Source: Bdellovibrionales bacterium (GTDB lineage Bacteria > Bdellovibrionota > UBA2428). Taken from it: DNA of 52,720 nucleotides. The position numbers and the translations under genes are program-made. The notes below the pieces were generated by a model, which was not told where the DNA came from, searched no databases, and saw nothing but the letters and a program-made list of their open reading frames with translations. Numbering within the stretch: the first letter of the stretch is position 1; each line of letters starts with the position of its first letter. Location: positions 1-52,720 of the forward strand of contig JAFEAR010000196.1 of NCBI GenBank assembly GCA_018266335.1. Direction: 5' to 3'. Below, one piece after another: positions 1 to 7,527 of this stretch.

Positions 1-216
1 GCCGTGAGAAAACGCGAAGAGCAGGTCATCGAGCGTTTGAATGGGCCTGTGCGAAACATAGCTTTTCTGGGGCGAGGGCCCCAGCTGCCGTGAGTATTTA
101 GCCGGCGATAGCAACCGATCCACGGTCTCGGCACAAATCGGCGTGTCCGCATAGCTGGTAGGCAAAAAGGCCCACAGGCCTCCCAGTGCGACTAGCAGTT
201 TGACCACCCAGCTCAT
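1..216 (-). CDS. Secreted hypothetical protein, N-terminal part only (cut by window edge)
   Basis: An open frame reads from ATG at 216 down to base 1 without a stop, giving 72 residues. It starts MSWVVKLLVALGGLWAFLPT and has a convincing signal peptide: one Lys, a hydrophobic core of about 15 residues and a likely cleavage after SYA. The mature part begins DTPICAETVDRLL and contains one Cys so far. No family is recognisable in so short a piece. The gene is divergent from the next gene (ATG at 316), so the 99 bases between them should hold both promoters. The start has no strong Shine-Dalgarno. The signal peptide supports a real gene; the function is unknown. Confidence 0.6.
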   Translation of the reverse strand, partial: MSWVVKLLVALGGLWAFLPTSYADTPICAETVDRLLSPAKYSRQLGPSPQKSYVSHRPIQTLDDLLFAFSHG

Positions 217-315
217 TCAACGATTTATCGGCGTTTTACCCCGCAAATCTAATAGCCGGCGGCGTCAGATATATGACAAAACTTCGCCACCCAGAATGCC
301 GACAAAGCTAGTTGC
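217..315. promoter_or_regulatory. Divergent intergenic region
   Basis: These 99 bases separate two divergent secreted-protein genes. A small inverted repeat GTCA-GATATA-TGAC lies near 265-278. No clear sigma-70 box pair stands out. Promoter content is inferred from gene orientation only. Confidence 0.3.
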
Positions 316-1542
316 ATGAAACCAGGCTCCGTATCGCTTTTAATTCTTAGCGGCCTAGCCAGCCTTTCGCACGCCGATACCGGCAATCCAGTGCGCTTGT
401 TGCGAAAATTAGATCGGCCCGTGGCCGAGGAAGTCGTACGCGTCCAAGGTGCGCAGGTTCTCCTGGCCGATTACCCACTCATTGAGCGTGACTTTCCCCA
501 GTTCAAAGGCAAGGCCGCTACTCCCGAAGGTCGGCACGAAATCGACCAGTGGTTGCTCGATAACACCGCCTATGTTTCTGCGCGCCAGGCTGCGCAAAGC
601 CAAGTGAACAGCCCCATTCCGGTGGAGCGCGATGCGAACGGACTGAATCGCACTCGAGTAGCCTACCGCCCTCACTACTATGGTCGAGCGCTGGTCTACG
701 AAGTCGATGGCGGGCTCATCGATGCCAAGGGCGTGGGCCGCGGCGGAGAACTCAACGGTCAGCAACTTTCGCCGGAGCCAGGCGGCCATAAAAATGGATT
801 GGCCTCGGTGGCCGAAAGCCTAAGGGAATTTATTTTTGAGAAGAAGGTGGGCGAAATCTTCCGCCACTCCGGAAGCTCCTTCAAAACGGTTGGTACTTAC
901 GCCGTCATCGACTACGGCTTCGATATCAAATGGCCCGACGGCAACACTTCGCCGGCGGGAGCCGTGCTTCGGCAGGCCCATCTTCGGCGCACCAAATCCA
1001 CCAAGTCCTTTAAATCACACAACACCTTCATTGAACGAGGTCCAACGAAAGAAGTAGAATCAATTTTACGCCACTACGGTATGACGGCTGCCGGCGAAGA
1101 CTACAAAACTAAAGGATTTCGCGGCGAGGCCATCGACCTTCAAGGCAATGATCATGGCGAAATTTTTGACTTCGGAAGTTACCTAGTGAAGGACCAGTTC
1201 CAGGAGCCCGCTTACTGGTATCCTGACCGAAAAAACTCTCAACATGCGCCCCTGCTAGCACCCCAACAAGATGGATTTGTTCAACCCGATTCCGCGACTC
1301 GTTTACCTAGCAACGTGTGGGGTTATTCGGTAACACAAAAAATGGATCCCAAATACGACAACATCATGATTTGGTCCGACGAGCTTTCGCGCAACATTCG
1401 CGCCGGCAAAGCTACTGCCCGTGACGCTCAAAATCACTATGAGCAAATGATGAAACTGGGCGCACTCAACCCCGCACAAGCCGGCTGGTGGGCGCAGAGT
1501 AGTTGCTTAGCTCACACCCTGCCGAAACTTTTGGGTAAATAA
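316..1542 (+). CDS. Secreted protein with a possible SelO-like (protein AMPylase) fold
   Basis: The 408-residue product has a signal peptide (residues 1-20, cleavage after SHA) and is probably exported. I do not recognise it with confidence. The middle recalls the SelO/YdiU pseudokinase family. DAKG around K138 resembles the family's DIQLKG lysine motif. SLREF at 168-172 is followed by a PAGAVLRQAHLR stretch, like the LREF and PGAV...HIR elements of SelO. N278 followed by DFG at 285-287 could correspond to the metal-binding Asn and the Asp of the DYG motif. SelO proteins are usually longer and cytoplasmic, so a secreted 408-residue version would be unusual. It is a single gene; its stop lies 4 bases before the end of the convergent argB. 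The gene call is firm, the fold assignment tentative. Confidence 0.75.
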   Translation: MKPGSVSLLILSGLASLSHADTGNPVRLLRKLDRPVAEEVVRVQGAQVLLADYPLIERDFPQFKGKAATPEGRHEIDQWLLDNTAYVSARQAAQSQVNSPIPVERDANGLNRTRVAYRPHYYGRALVYEVDGGLIDAKGVGRGGELNGQQLSPEPGGHKNGLASVAESLREFIFEKKVGEIFRHSGSSFKTVGTYAVIDYGFDIKWPDGNTSPAGAVLRQAHLRRTKSTKSFKSHNTFIERGPTKEVESILRHYGMTAAGEDYKTKGFRGEAIDLQGNDHGEIFDFGSYLVKDQFQEPAYWYPDRKNSQHAPLLAPQQDGFVQPDSATRLPSNVWGYSVTQKMDPKYDNIMIWSDELSRNIRAGKATARDAQNHYEQMMKLGALNPAQAGWWAQSSCLAHTLPKLLGK

Positions 1543-1546
1543 TCGC

Positions 1547-2308
1547 TTACGAAGAAATCAGCGTGCCACCGCTTGCGCCGCGCAATGCATCGCGCAGCGT
1601 TTGGGGATCGAGGCCGTTCATGACCTCTACGGAACATGCCGCATTGGCCTCGATGACCTCTAAAATAGCGCGCGCTTTAACTTTCATACCGCCCGACACC
1701 GTGCCCGAGCTCATCATTGCGCGCAGCGACTCGGCCGACAGACGCTTCACGGTGCTGCCCCCGGCGTCGAGAATACCGTCTTTGTCCGTAAGGAAGAGCA
1801 CGCGCGTGGCTTTAAGATCGATGGCCATACGGGCGGTTGCTAAATCGGCGTTCACGTTGCAAGGCTGGAAATCGTGTAAAAGTCCCACGGGCGAAACCAC
1901 GGGAATCGCCCCCGCATTCACGGCCTGGTGAATCCACTGCGTTTCCACGCGCTCTACTTTGCCCACCAATCCCAGAGCAGGATTTTCGGGCACGCAGTGC
2001 AAAAGGTTTCCGCTCACACCGGATAAACCAACGGCCGCACGACCAGCCGCAAGTAATCCCCGCACCAGCGCCGGATTGATTTTGCCGGTGAGCACCATTT
2101 CCACGGCCTGCATAACGGCCGGGCTCGTTACGCGCTGACCATCGACGAATTCAAAGGTGATGCCGAGTTTTTCGCAGAGCTGATTAATTTCCGGGCCGCC
2201 CCCGTGCACAATGACCAGGGGTTCGCGGCATTCCGCAAGGGCCGCGAACAAACGCGGATCGCTGAGCGTCGCCTTCAGGGCGGCACCGCCAAGCTTAATG
2301 ACAATCAC
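1547..2308 (-). CDS. argB: Acetylglutamate kinase
   Basis: This 253-residue enzyme phosphorylates N-acetyl-L-glutamate with ATP, the second step of arginine synthesis, in the cytoplasm. The sequence shows the amino-acid kinase fold signatures: IKLGGAAL at the N terminus, HGGGPEIN around residue 35-42, and the C-terminal FLTDKDGILD and SGGMKVKARA stretches that bind ATP and substrate. The length is normal for a short, non-fused ArgB. The start is GTG at 2308. It overlaps the argJ stop by four bases (GTGA), indicating translational coupling. It is the last gene of argC-argJ-argB. Arginine feedback cannot be judged from the sequence, but the short N terminus lacks the extra helix typical of arginine-inhibited forms. 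Confidence 0.95.
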   Translation of the reverse strand: MIVIKLGGAALKATLSDPRLFAALAECREPLVIVHGGGPEINQLCEKLGITFEFVDGQRVTSPAVMQAVEMVLTGKINPALVRGLLAAGRAAVGLSGVSGNLLHCVPENPALGLVGKVERVETQWIHQAVNAGAIPVVSPVGLLHDFQPCNVNADLATARMAIDLKATRVLFLTDKDGILDAGGSTVKRLSAESLRAMMSSGTVSGGMKVKARAILEVIEANAACSVEVMNGLDPQTLRDALRGASGGTLISS

Positions 2309-3486
2309 GAATACTCCGTGTTGATTTCGACGTAGCGCTTGGTGAGGTCGCAGCCCCAGGCCGTCGCCTCGAAATGACCGCTGCCCAGGTTAACGTCCAC
2401 GAGCACTTCATCGGACTTGAGCTTTTCGCGCGCATGAGCGCGATCGAAGGCCACCGGCTTGCCATTTTCAAACACGCGCACGCCTTGCAGTTCTACGCAC
2501 AGAGTTTCAAAGCAACGCGCTTCCACACCCGCCTGTCCCAAGCGCGCCAGAATGCGGCCCCAGTTGGGATCTTCGCCGTGAATGGCCGATTTAATGAGCG
2601 GCGAAGTGGTGATCATGCGCGCCGCTTCGCGGGCCATCTCGAGTTTAGGTGCGCGGTGCACGTGCACCGTGATGAGTTTAGAAGCGCCTTCGCCGTCGCG
2701 CGCAATGGATTTAGCTAAGTCCTGCGCCACTTCGGCCAGGGCTTTGCGGAAGAGCGCGCGGTCCGCGCTGCTTTCGGCCTTCACGCCCGAGGCACCGTTG
2801 GCCAATACGAGCACGGAGTCGTTCGTGCTGGTTTCGCCGTCCACGCTAATCATGTTGAAGGTTTCGTCGGCGATTTCGCGCAGCGAGGCATCGAGCCACG
2901 CACTGTCCACGGCCACGTCCGTCAAAATGAAGCCCAGCATGGTTCCCATGTTGGGGTGAATCATGCCCGAGCCCTTGGCTGCGCCCACCAGACGAATAGT
3001 TCCACCCGAAAGCGTTACGTCGCGGGCCGAAGCCTTCGGCACTAGGTCCGTGGTCATAATAGAAAGCGCAAAGGTGTTTAGCGCGTCGGACAGGCCGCGC
3101 ACCGCAGGCACCAGCGCCGGCAAAAGTTTATCCAGGTGCAAACGAACGCCAATCACGCCCGTGCTCGCCACCAAAACTTGATTCGGACGCACGCCCAGCA
3201 CTTCGGCGGTTTTGGTAACGAGTTGCAAGTTGTCCTGCACGCCTTCGATTCCCGTGGCGGCATTGGCCTGGCCGCTGTTCACCACAATGGCGCGCATATC
3301 CTTAGAGGGCAGCATGTCTGCGCAATAAGTCACGCAGGCGGCCTTTAGGGAGTTGCGAGTAAAAACACCGGCAGCGGAGCAAGGGGTTTGGCTAACGATG
3401 ATGCCGAGGTCGGGCCGGTAGCGGCGCACGCCGCTGTTAAAACCTACGGCCGAAAAACCCTGGGGCAATGCCATTCTTTGAATCAT
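2305..3486 (-). CDS. argJ: Glutamate N-acetyltransferase / amino-acid acetyltransferase
   Basis: ArgJ moves the acetyl group from N-acetylornithine to glutamate, giving the cyclic, acetyl-saving arginine route; some forms also use acetyl-CoA. The 393-residue product is of typical length. It is made as a proenzyme that cleaves itself before a Thr. Here that site lies in KGSGMIHPNMGTML, with Gly in place of the usual Ala before the Thr nucleophile, a conservative change. The conserved C-terminal SAIHGEDPNWGRILARLG motif is present, and the protein ends with the usual YVEINTEYS-type tail. Its ATG at 3486 overlaps the argC stop (ATGA), and its own stop overlaps the argB start. No separate argA is seen, which fits a bifunctional or recycling ArgJ. 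Confidence 0.95.
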   Translation of the reverse strand: MIQRMALPQGFSAVGFNSGVRRYRPDLGIIVSQTPCSAAGVFTRNSLKAACVTYCADMLPSKDMRAIVVNSGQANAATGIEGVQDNLQLVTKTAEVLGVRPNQVLVASTGVIGVRLHLDKLLPALVPAVRGLSDALNTFALSIMTTDLVPKASARDVTLSGGTIRLVGAAKGSGMIHPNMGTMLGFILTDVAVDSAWLDASLREIADETFNMISVDGETSTNDSVLVLANGASGVKAESSADRALFRKALAEVAQDLAKSIARDGEGASKLITVHVHRAPKLEMAREAARMITTSPLIKSAIHGEDPNWGRILARLGQAGVEARCFETLCVELQGVRVFENGKPVAFDRAHAREKLKSDEVLVDVNLGSGHFEATAWGCDLTKRYVEINTEYS

Positions 3487-4460
3487 ACCAAGCCTTCCCG
3501 CACGGGACGTCCCGCCAACAGGTTTGCGTTCATGAGCGCCTGACCGGCCGCTCCCCGCAAAAGATTATCGGTCACACAAAACACCATGGGTTTTCCGAAC
3601 GCCTCACAAATTTGCATGTGCACGCGGTTGGTACCCACCACCGCCTTCATGGAGGTCAGCGCGGGGTCCGTGCCCACTTGAATATCAGGTTCAGTCCCAT
3701 AGCATTCTTGAAATGCGGAGAGAAGCTTTTCGAGGCGCTGCGGATCGCGAGCAGCCGCGGGCGTCCAGGTGCCAAAGAGCGAAGCCGAAATGCCGCGCGG
3801 AACCGGCAGCAGCTCCGTAATGAAGGTGGGATTGAACGATTTCGTTCCGGCAAAGGCAGCCACGGCCTCTACGATTTCGGGCCAGTGCTGGTGCCGCCCC
3901 ACCTTGTAGGGCGCGAACTCGCCAAAGATTTCGGAAAAAAGCAGCCGCGTTTCTGCCTTGCGCCCCGCACCCGTGGTGCCACTTTTAGCGTCGATAAAGA
4001 GCGGATCTGCCTGCACCAAACCCGATTTCAACAGGGGCACGAGGGCCAGAATAGCGGTGGTCGAAAAGCAGCCGGGGTTCGCCACTAAACGGGCTTCACC
4101 CGCCTTCGCGGGCGCGAGGGTGCGAAAAGGAATCATGCCGTATTCGGATTTTGCCAACCACTCGGGAGCCGTGTGCGCAAAACCGTACCATTCGGGGTAA
4201 GCGTGCTGCTTCAAACGAAAAGCGCCCGAAACGTCCACCACGTGAATGCCCATGGCGAGCAGTTGGGGGGCCATTTCGAGCGAAGTTTCGTTGGGCGTGC
4301 AAAGGAAGGCGATATCGACTTGGCCTTTAAGGTCCGCAAGCCGATCCTCGCGGCCGATGCGCGCGGTGAGTTTAAAGTAAGGATGTTTATCGAGAAGCCG
4401 GACAAGTTCCTGCCCAGAATATCCAGTGGCTCCCGCTAAAGCGACGCGCGAAAGATTCAC
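3483..4460 (-). CDS. argC: N-acetyl-gamma-glutamyl-phosphate reductase
   Basis: ArgC reduces N-acetylglutamyl phosphate to the semialdehyde with NADPH, the third arginine step. The 325-residue product shows the Rossmann motif GATGYSGQELVRLL at the N terminus, the catalytic Cys in NPGCFSTTAI, the KSGTTGAGR loop, and a GRHQHWPEI segment carrying the catalytic His region. The length fits the longer ArgC class. The likely start is GTG at 4460, which begins directly with the nucleotide-binding strand. It is the first gene of the arg operon, so the operon promoter should lie in the 93 bases shared with the divergent acyltransferase gene. No ArgR box is obvious there. Confidence 0.95.
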   Translation of the reverse strand: MNLSRVALAGATGYSGQELVRLLDKHPYFKLTARIGREDRLADLKGQVDIAFLCTPNETSLEMAPQLLAMGIHVVDVSGAFRLKQHAYPEWYGFAHTAPEWLAKSEYGMIPFRTLAPAKAGEARLVANPGCFSTTAILALVPLLKSGLVQADPLFIDAKSGTTGAGRKAETRLLFSEIFGEFAPYKVGRHQHWPEIVEAVAAFAGTKSFNPTFITELLPVPRGISASLFGTWTPAAARDPQRLEKLLSAFQECYGTEPDIQVGTDPALTSMKAVVGTNRVHMQICEAFGKPMVFCVTDNLLRGAAGQALMNANLLAGRPVREGLV

Positions 4461-4553
4461 TCGCGCAACGTCCCACGGAATGAGGGGGGAGGCAAGCCGG
4501 AATCGGGGCGAGCGAGCATAGACTTTAGGATCCTGCCCGCATACTCTACGTAT
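4461..4553. promoter_or_regulatory. Divergent promoter region between argC and the GNAT gene
   Basis: This is the only non-coding space that can hold promoters for the leftward arg operon and the rightward GNAT-apaG pair. I see no strong -35/-10 pair or palindromic operator. The inference rests on gene orientation. Confidence 0.35.
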
Positions 4554-5342
4554 ATGCAGTCTGCTCGCCGCGACACTCGCCTCGGCCTTGATCAGGGACT
4601 GCCCTGCGGGCGCCTTGTGCTTAAACTCGCCACCACGCCTGCCGAGCTGCAGTCCGTGCTCAAACTACGCTTCAAAATTTTCAACGAGGAGCTGGGCGAA
4701 GGCATTCCCGAAAACGCAGGTCTCGGACTGGACGTAGACGAGTTCGACAAGCACTGCGACCACCTGATGGTGCTCGACCACGGCAAAGTGGTGGGGACCT
4801 ACCGCCTGCTGCACGGCCCGCGCCGACCCGAGGCGGGCTTCTACTCGCAAACGGAATTCGACCTCAGCCGCCTGCATCTGGACATCGAACACACCGTCGA
4901 GCTGGGCCGCGGCTGCATCGACCCCGAACACCGCAAGCAAACCACCCTCATGGCCCTCTTCTGGGGGCTCGACAAATACATGCTCTCTCGCGGAGCCAAG
5001 CACCTCATTGGCTGCAGCAGCTTACCCCTGATGAGCGCAGACGATGCCGAGGCCACCTACGCCAAGCTCGCTGCCGAAAACCACACCCTTCCAAACGCGC
5101 TGGTCCAGCCACTGCCGGCCAACCAGTTTCGGGGCGACGCCACCCGCGGCACCCCCAATGTGCCTCCCCTCGCTAGTTTTTACGTGGCCTTCGGTGCAAA
5201 AATTCTGGGTCGACCCGCGTACGACCCCATTTTTCGCTGCTATGACTTGTTCATGCATTTTGACCTCGATCATCTCTCTACCTGGGGTCAAGAATTGCTG
5301 GACCGCTTTGACCGGCGCTTAGCCGCGGCCTCGACACCATGA
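4554..5342 (+). CDS. GNAT-fold N-acyltransferase, OlsB/hemolysin-like
   Basis: The 262-residue protein matches the acyl-ACP-dependent GNAT family that includes OlsB, which acylates ornithine to make lyso-ornithine lipid. Visible features are LRFKIFNEELGEG near the N terminus, DEFDKHCDHLMVLD, VVGTYRLL, and the signature VELGRGCIDPEHR at about 115-128, followed by LFWGLDKYMLSRG. The substrate is probably acyl-ACP plus an amino acid or amine; without an OlsA partner next to it, ornithine-lipid synthesis is only a suggestion. The ATG at 4554 gives a short extra N terminus. The stop overlaps the apaG ATG by four bases, so the two are probably co-translated. The family is fairly sure, the acceptor unknown. 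Confidence 0.8.
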   Translation: MQSARRDTRLGLDQGLPCGRLVLKLATTPAELQSVLKLRFKIFNEELGEGIPENAGLGLDVDEFDKHCDHLMVLDHGKVVGTYRLLHGPRRPEAGFYSQTEFDLSRLHLDIEHTVELGRGCIDPEHRKQTTLMALFWGLDKYMLSRGAKHLIGCSSLPLMSADDAEATYAKLAAENHTLPNALVQPLPANQFRGDATRGTPNVPPLASFYVAFGAKILGRPAYDPIFRCYDLFMHFDLDHLSTWGQELLDRFDRRLAAASTP

Positions 5343-5758
5343 CCGACACTCCCCAGACCAGCTCCGCCACCCCGTACGTCACCCGCACGCGCGGAATCGT
5401 GGTGTCCGTAGTGCCCAAGCTAGACGAGGCCCGCACTCGGCAGGCAATGGGCGTATTTGTGTATTCCTACACCATCACCATCCGCAACGAGGGCAAGGAA
5501 ACCGTGCAGCTGCTTTCGCGGCACTGGATTATTCGCGATGGTTTTGGCCGCTCAGACCACGTGGTGGGCGAAGGCGTGGTGGGCCACCAGCCCACGCTCG
5601 ATCCCGGCCAGGAGTTCACATACACCAGCTTTTGCCCGCTCCCCACCCCCACGGGGTCGATGGAGGGCAGCTACAACATGACCGTCAAGGCCACCAAAGA
5701 GCGCTTCGACGCGATGATCGACGTGTTTCCACTGCTCCACGCGCAGTTCGTGAACTGA
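5339..5758 (+). CDS. apaG: ApaG domain protein
   Basis: The 139-residue product is a full-length ApaG: a single fibronectin-III-like beta domain. Diagnostic stretches are VFVYSYTITIRNEG, VQLLSRHWIIRDGFG, VVGEGVVGHQPTLDPG and FTYTSFCPLPTPTGSMEGSY. ApaG has been linked genetically to Co2+/Mg2+ homeostasis and Ap4A levels in enterobacteria, but its molecular activity is unclear. The start ATG overlaps the stop of the upstream acyltransferase. It converges on infA, whose stop lies 16 bases beyond the apaG stop in an AT-rich gap. There is no apaH or ksgA neighbour, unlike in gammaproteobacteria. Confidence 0.95.
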   Translation: MTDTPQTSSATPYVTRTRGIVVSVVPKLDEARTRQAMGVFVYSYTITIRNEGKETVQLLSRHWIIRDGFGRSDHVVGEGVVGHQPTLDPGQEFTYTSFCPLPTPTGSMEGSYNMTVKATKERFDAMIDVFPLLHAQFVN

Positions 5759-5774
5759 AGATAAATTTTATAAA

Positions 5775-6035
5775 TTATTTACGGGGCGGCATGCCCGCGG
5801 GTCCCGTGGGGCCACCCGCTTTGCCACGGTACAGGATGATGCCATGGCTGAGATCGTAGGGGGAAATGCCCACCGTGACCGAATCGCCCACGATGCAACG
5901 GATCTTGTTCTGCTTCATTTTGCCGGACAACTTGGCCGTTACCGTCTTCCCGTTCGGAAGCGACACGGTGTAGTGACCACCGCCGGGAGTTGCAATAATA
6001 GTTCCTTCAAATTTAGCTAGATCCTCTTTGGACAT
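5775..6035 (-). CDS. infA: Translation initiation factor IF-1
   Basis: IF-1 is a small OB-fold protein that binds the 30S A site and helps IF-2 and IF-3 during initiation. I place the start at ATG 6035, giving 86 residues beginning MSKEDLAKFEG, because this matches the family; the frame stays open 12 codons further upstream. Recognisable segments are YTVSLPNGKTVTAKLSGKMK and IRCIVGDSVTVGISPYDLSHG. The C terminus carries an unusual Gly/Pro-rich tail of about 16 residues (GGPTGPAGMPPRK) beyond the usual end near YDLSHGIILYR, probably disordered. It is divergent from the AI-2E permease, with 74 bases between the starts. Confidence 0.93.
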   Translation of the reverse strand: MSKEDLAKFEGTIIATPGGGHYTVSLPNGKTVTAKLSGKMKQNKIRCIVGDSVTVGISPYDLSHGIILYRGKAGGPTGPAGMPPRK

Positions 6036-6109
6036 CGACCGAGAAGGTACACCATGTTCCGCGCCTTTCAAAGTGCTTTAGACTGTGCCCCCTGCTAAAA
6101 GCATTCGGA

Positions 6110-7105
6110 ATGACTGCTTCATCCCGTTCTCTCGCCCAATACGTAATTCTGGGAGCCATTTTTGGCCTATGCCTTTGGACCCTCATGCCCCTCATTAGCC
6201 CCGTGCTACTGGGATTCGTGACGGCCTTTGTGACCTACCCCTTTTACAATTTTATCCGTCTACGTCTGCGGCTCTGGCCGTCCGTTGCCGCCCTCTTCGT
6301 TACACTTTTTATTGCAGTCGTGTTTGTGGGACCCTTTATTTTGGTGGGCATCACGGTCGCCAAAGAGGGTTCAGAACTCGCCACTACGGTGAACGCTCAG
6401 TCACTCTTGCGGAGCTATGAGCGGCTCATTCGTCTGATTCCCGCCAATCGAGAACATGTTCAAGAAGCCGTTACCTCCATTGTCTCTCGCAGCAGCGAAA
6501 TCGGCACCCAACTCGTCACATCCATCATGGCCTCGCTCCCCAAACTTTTGCTGGGCGCGGTTTTTTATCTAATCAGCCTCTATTACGGCTTTGTCGATGG
6601 GCCGCGCTTGGCGGAATACGTGCGCCAGGCGCTGCCTTTTCCGCAGCAAGAATCTTCGGCCATCTTTACGACCACCGAACAGATTTGCCGGGGAGTTGCA
6701 TTAGGTAGCCTTATCAGTGCGGTTGCCCAAGCTTCGATCATTGGTCTTTTTTATTATTGGCTCAATATTCCGGGCGCCATGCTCTTCGCCACTCTCACCG
6801 CCTTTATGTCCTTCGTACCGGCGCTAGGTGCCGGTCCTACCGGTTGGGGCGGCGTGATTTATCTTTGGGCGCAGGGGAACACGAGCGGAGTGATGTGGAT
6901 GCTCTTGGGTCTAGGCATTGCTTCAATTAGCGACAACGTCGTTAAACCCTGGGTGTTGAAGGGTGGCAGCGCGAGCTTGCATCCCTTGTTGGGTCTCATG
7001 GGTGCGCTGGGCGGATTGATGGTCTTCGGCATTGCCGGACTGATTTTGGGACCCCTCTTTGCCGCGCTCGGCGTAGTCATGGTGGACGTCCTCCGCCGCG
7101 AATAA
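6110..7105 (+). CDS. AI-2E family transporter (PerM/YdiK-like)
   Basis: This 331-residue integral membrane protein has about eight hydrophobic segments. There is an N-terminal pair (residues 10-40 and 58-82), a soluble stretch at about 85-150, then helices to the C terminus ending in FGIAGLILGPLFAALGVVMVDVL, the typical AI-2E family tail. SDNVVKPWVLKG is the family's conserved cytoplasmic motif. Members have been implicated in export of autoinducer-2, Na+/H+ exchange or other solutes, and the name does not fix the substrate. It is a single gene, divergent from infA. The region downstream contains the small minus-strand gene at 7150-7311. Confidence 0.85.
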   Translation: MTASSRSLAQYVILGAIFGLCLWTLMPLISPVLLGFVTAFVTYPFYNFIRLRLRLWPSVAALFVTLFIAVVFVGPFILVGITVAKEGSELATTVNAQSLLRSYERLIRLIPANREHVQEAVTSIVSRSSEIGTQLVTSIMASLPKLLLGAVFYLISLYYGFVDGPRLAEYVRQALPFPQQESSAIFTTTEQICRGVALGSLISAVAQASIIGLFYYWLNIPGAMLFATLTAFMSFVPALGAGPTGWGGVIYLWAQGNTSGVMWMLLGLGIASISDNVVKPWVLKGGSASLHPLLGLMGALGGLMVFGIAGLILGPLFAALGVVMVDVLRRE

Positions 7106-7149
7106 AAGCGCCCCGAGGCTCGGAATCCTTCATCAGAAAAACGATTTGT

Positions 7150-7311
7150 TTACGCAGCTTTACGCTGCTCTTCGCTTTTTAACTTAGGTTTTCTCAACTT
7201 TTGTCGATGAATCTTACTGGGTTTTCTCCAGTGAGACTTATAGTAGCGGTGTAGTTTGGCGACTAACACCGCAACCTTCACAAAAGTCAGTACGGTTTCC
7301 AGATGACTCAT
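7150..7311 (-). CDS. Small basic peptide, 53 aa, first of two loci with the same promoter module
   Basis: ATG at 7311 is preceded by AAAGGAGG seven bases upstream, one of the strongest ribosome-binding sites in the window. The frame runs 53 codons to TAA at 7150. The peptide has a short polar start, a moderately hydrophobic stretch (VLTFVKVAVLVAKL, about residues 7-20), then a strongly basic part rich in Lys, Arg, His and Trp (HWRKPSKIHRQKLRKPK). It could be a small membrane-associated or nucleic-acid-binding peptide; the family is not recognised. Upstream lies CTGGCAC-N5-TCGCT and an inverted repeat, the same arrangement as at 51887-52087. No other gene covers this space. The start is convincing, the function unknown; a type I toxin-like role is only one option. 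Confidence 0.65.
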   Translation of the reverse strand: MSHLETVLTFVKVAVLVAKLHRYYKSHWRKPSKIHRQKLRKPKLKSEEQRKAA

Positions 7312-7347
7312 AAGAGCCTCCTTTCTTCGTACTCATCCGTGAGTGCC

Positions 7348-7361
7348 GAGCTTCGGGGCTC
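7348..7361 (-). repeat. Short inverted repeat with CCCGAA centre
   Basis: On the minus strand GAGC-CCCGAA-GCTC follows directly after AGGGCCAA. The second locus has an equivalent but longer repeat at the same place (52035-52069). If the nearby sigma-54-like element is a promoter, this repeat overlaps or just follows the start of transcription and could be an operator or a leader hairpin. Confidence 0.45.
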
Positions 7362-7370
7362 CTTGGCCCT

Positions 7371-7387
7371 AGCGAAACTCGTGCCAG
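7371..7387 (-). promoter_or_regulatory. Sigma-54-like promoter of the 53-aa gene
   Basis: Minus-strand CTGGCACGAGTTTCGCT matches the RpoN consensus YTGGCACG-N4-TTGCW with one mismatch (TCGC for TTGC) and correct GG-to-GC spacing. The first T of TGGCAC lies 75 bases from the ATG. It is preceded by AAAATT and followed by AGGGCCAA, both repeated at the second locus. Function is inferred from the match and the recurrence. Confidence 0.5.
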
Positions 7388-7404
7388 AATTTTAACGCGT
7401 TCAT

Positions 7405-7525
7405 TCGACCGCGATAAATTGATGAGATCCGCGAAGGCGAGGAACGAAGGCGCGGAGCATAGCCCTGCTATGTGAGCACCGTAGAGACGAAGCCGACAAA
7501 GGAGCTCGCAATTTAGCGCGGTCGA
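7405..7525. repeat. Structured gene-end inverted repeat, copy A (121 bp)
   Basis: Arms TCGACCGCGATAAATTG (7405-7421) and CAATTTAGCGCGGTCGA (7509-7525) pair over 17 bases with one mismatch. The interior holds CCGCGAAG (7429-7436), a small hairpin CATAG-CCCTG-CTATG (7458-7472) and CGACAAAGG (7494-7502). The same blocks in the same order occur inside copy B, whose arms are different. It begins two bases after the stop of the minus-strand beta-barrel gene, so a terminator or 3'-end processing role is likely. Confidence 0.75.
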
Positions 7526-7527
7526 TT

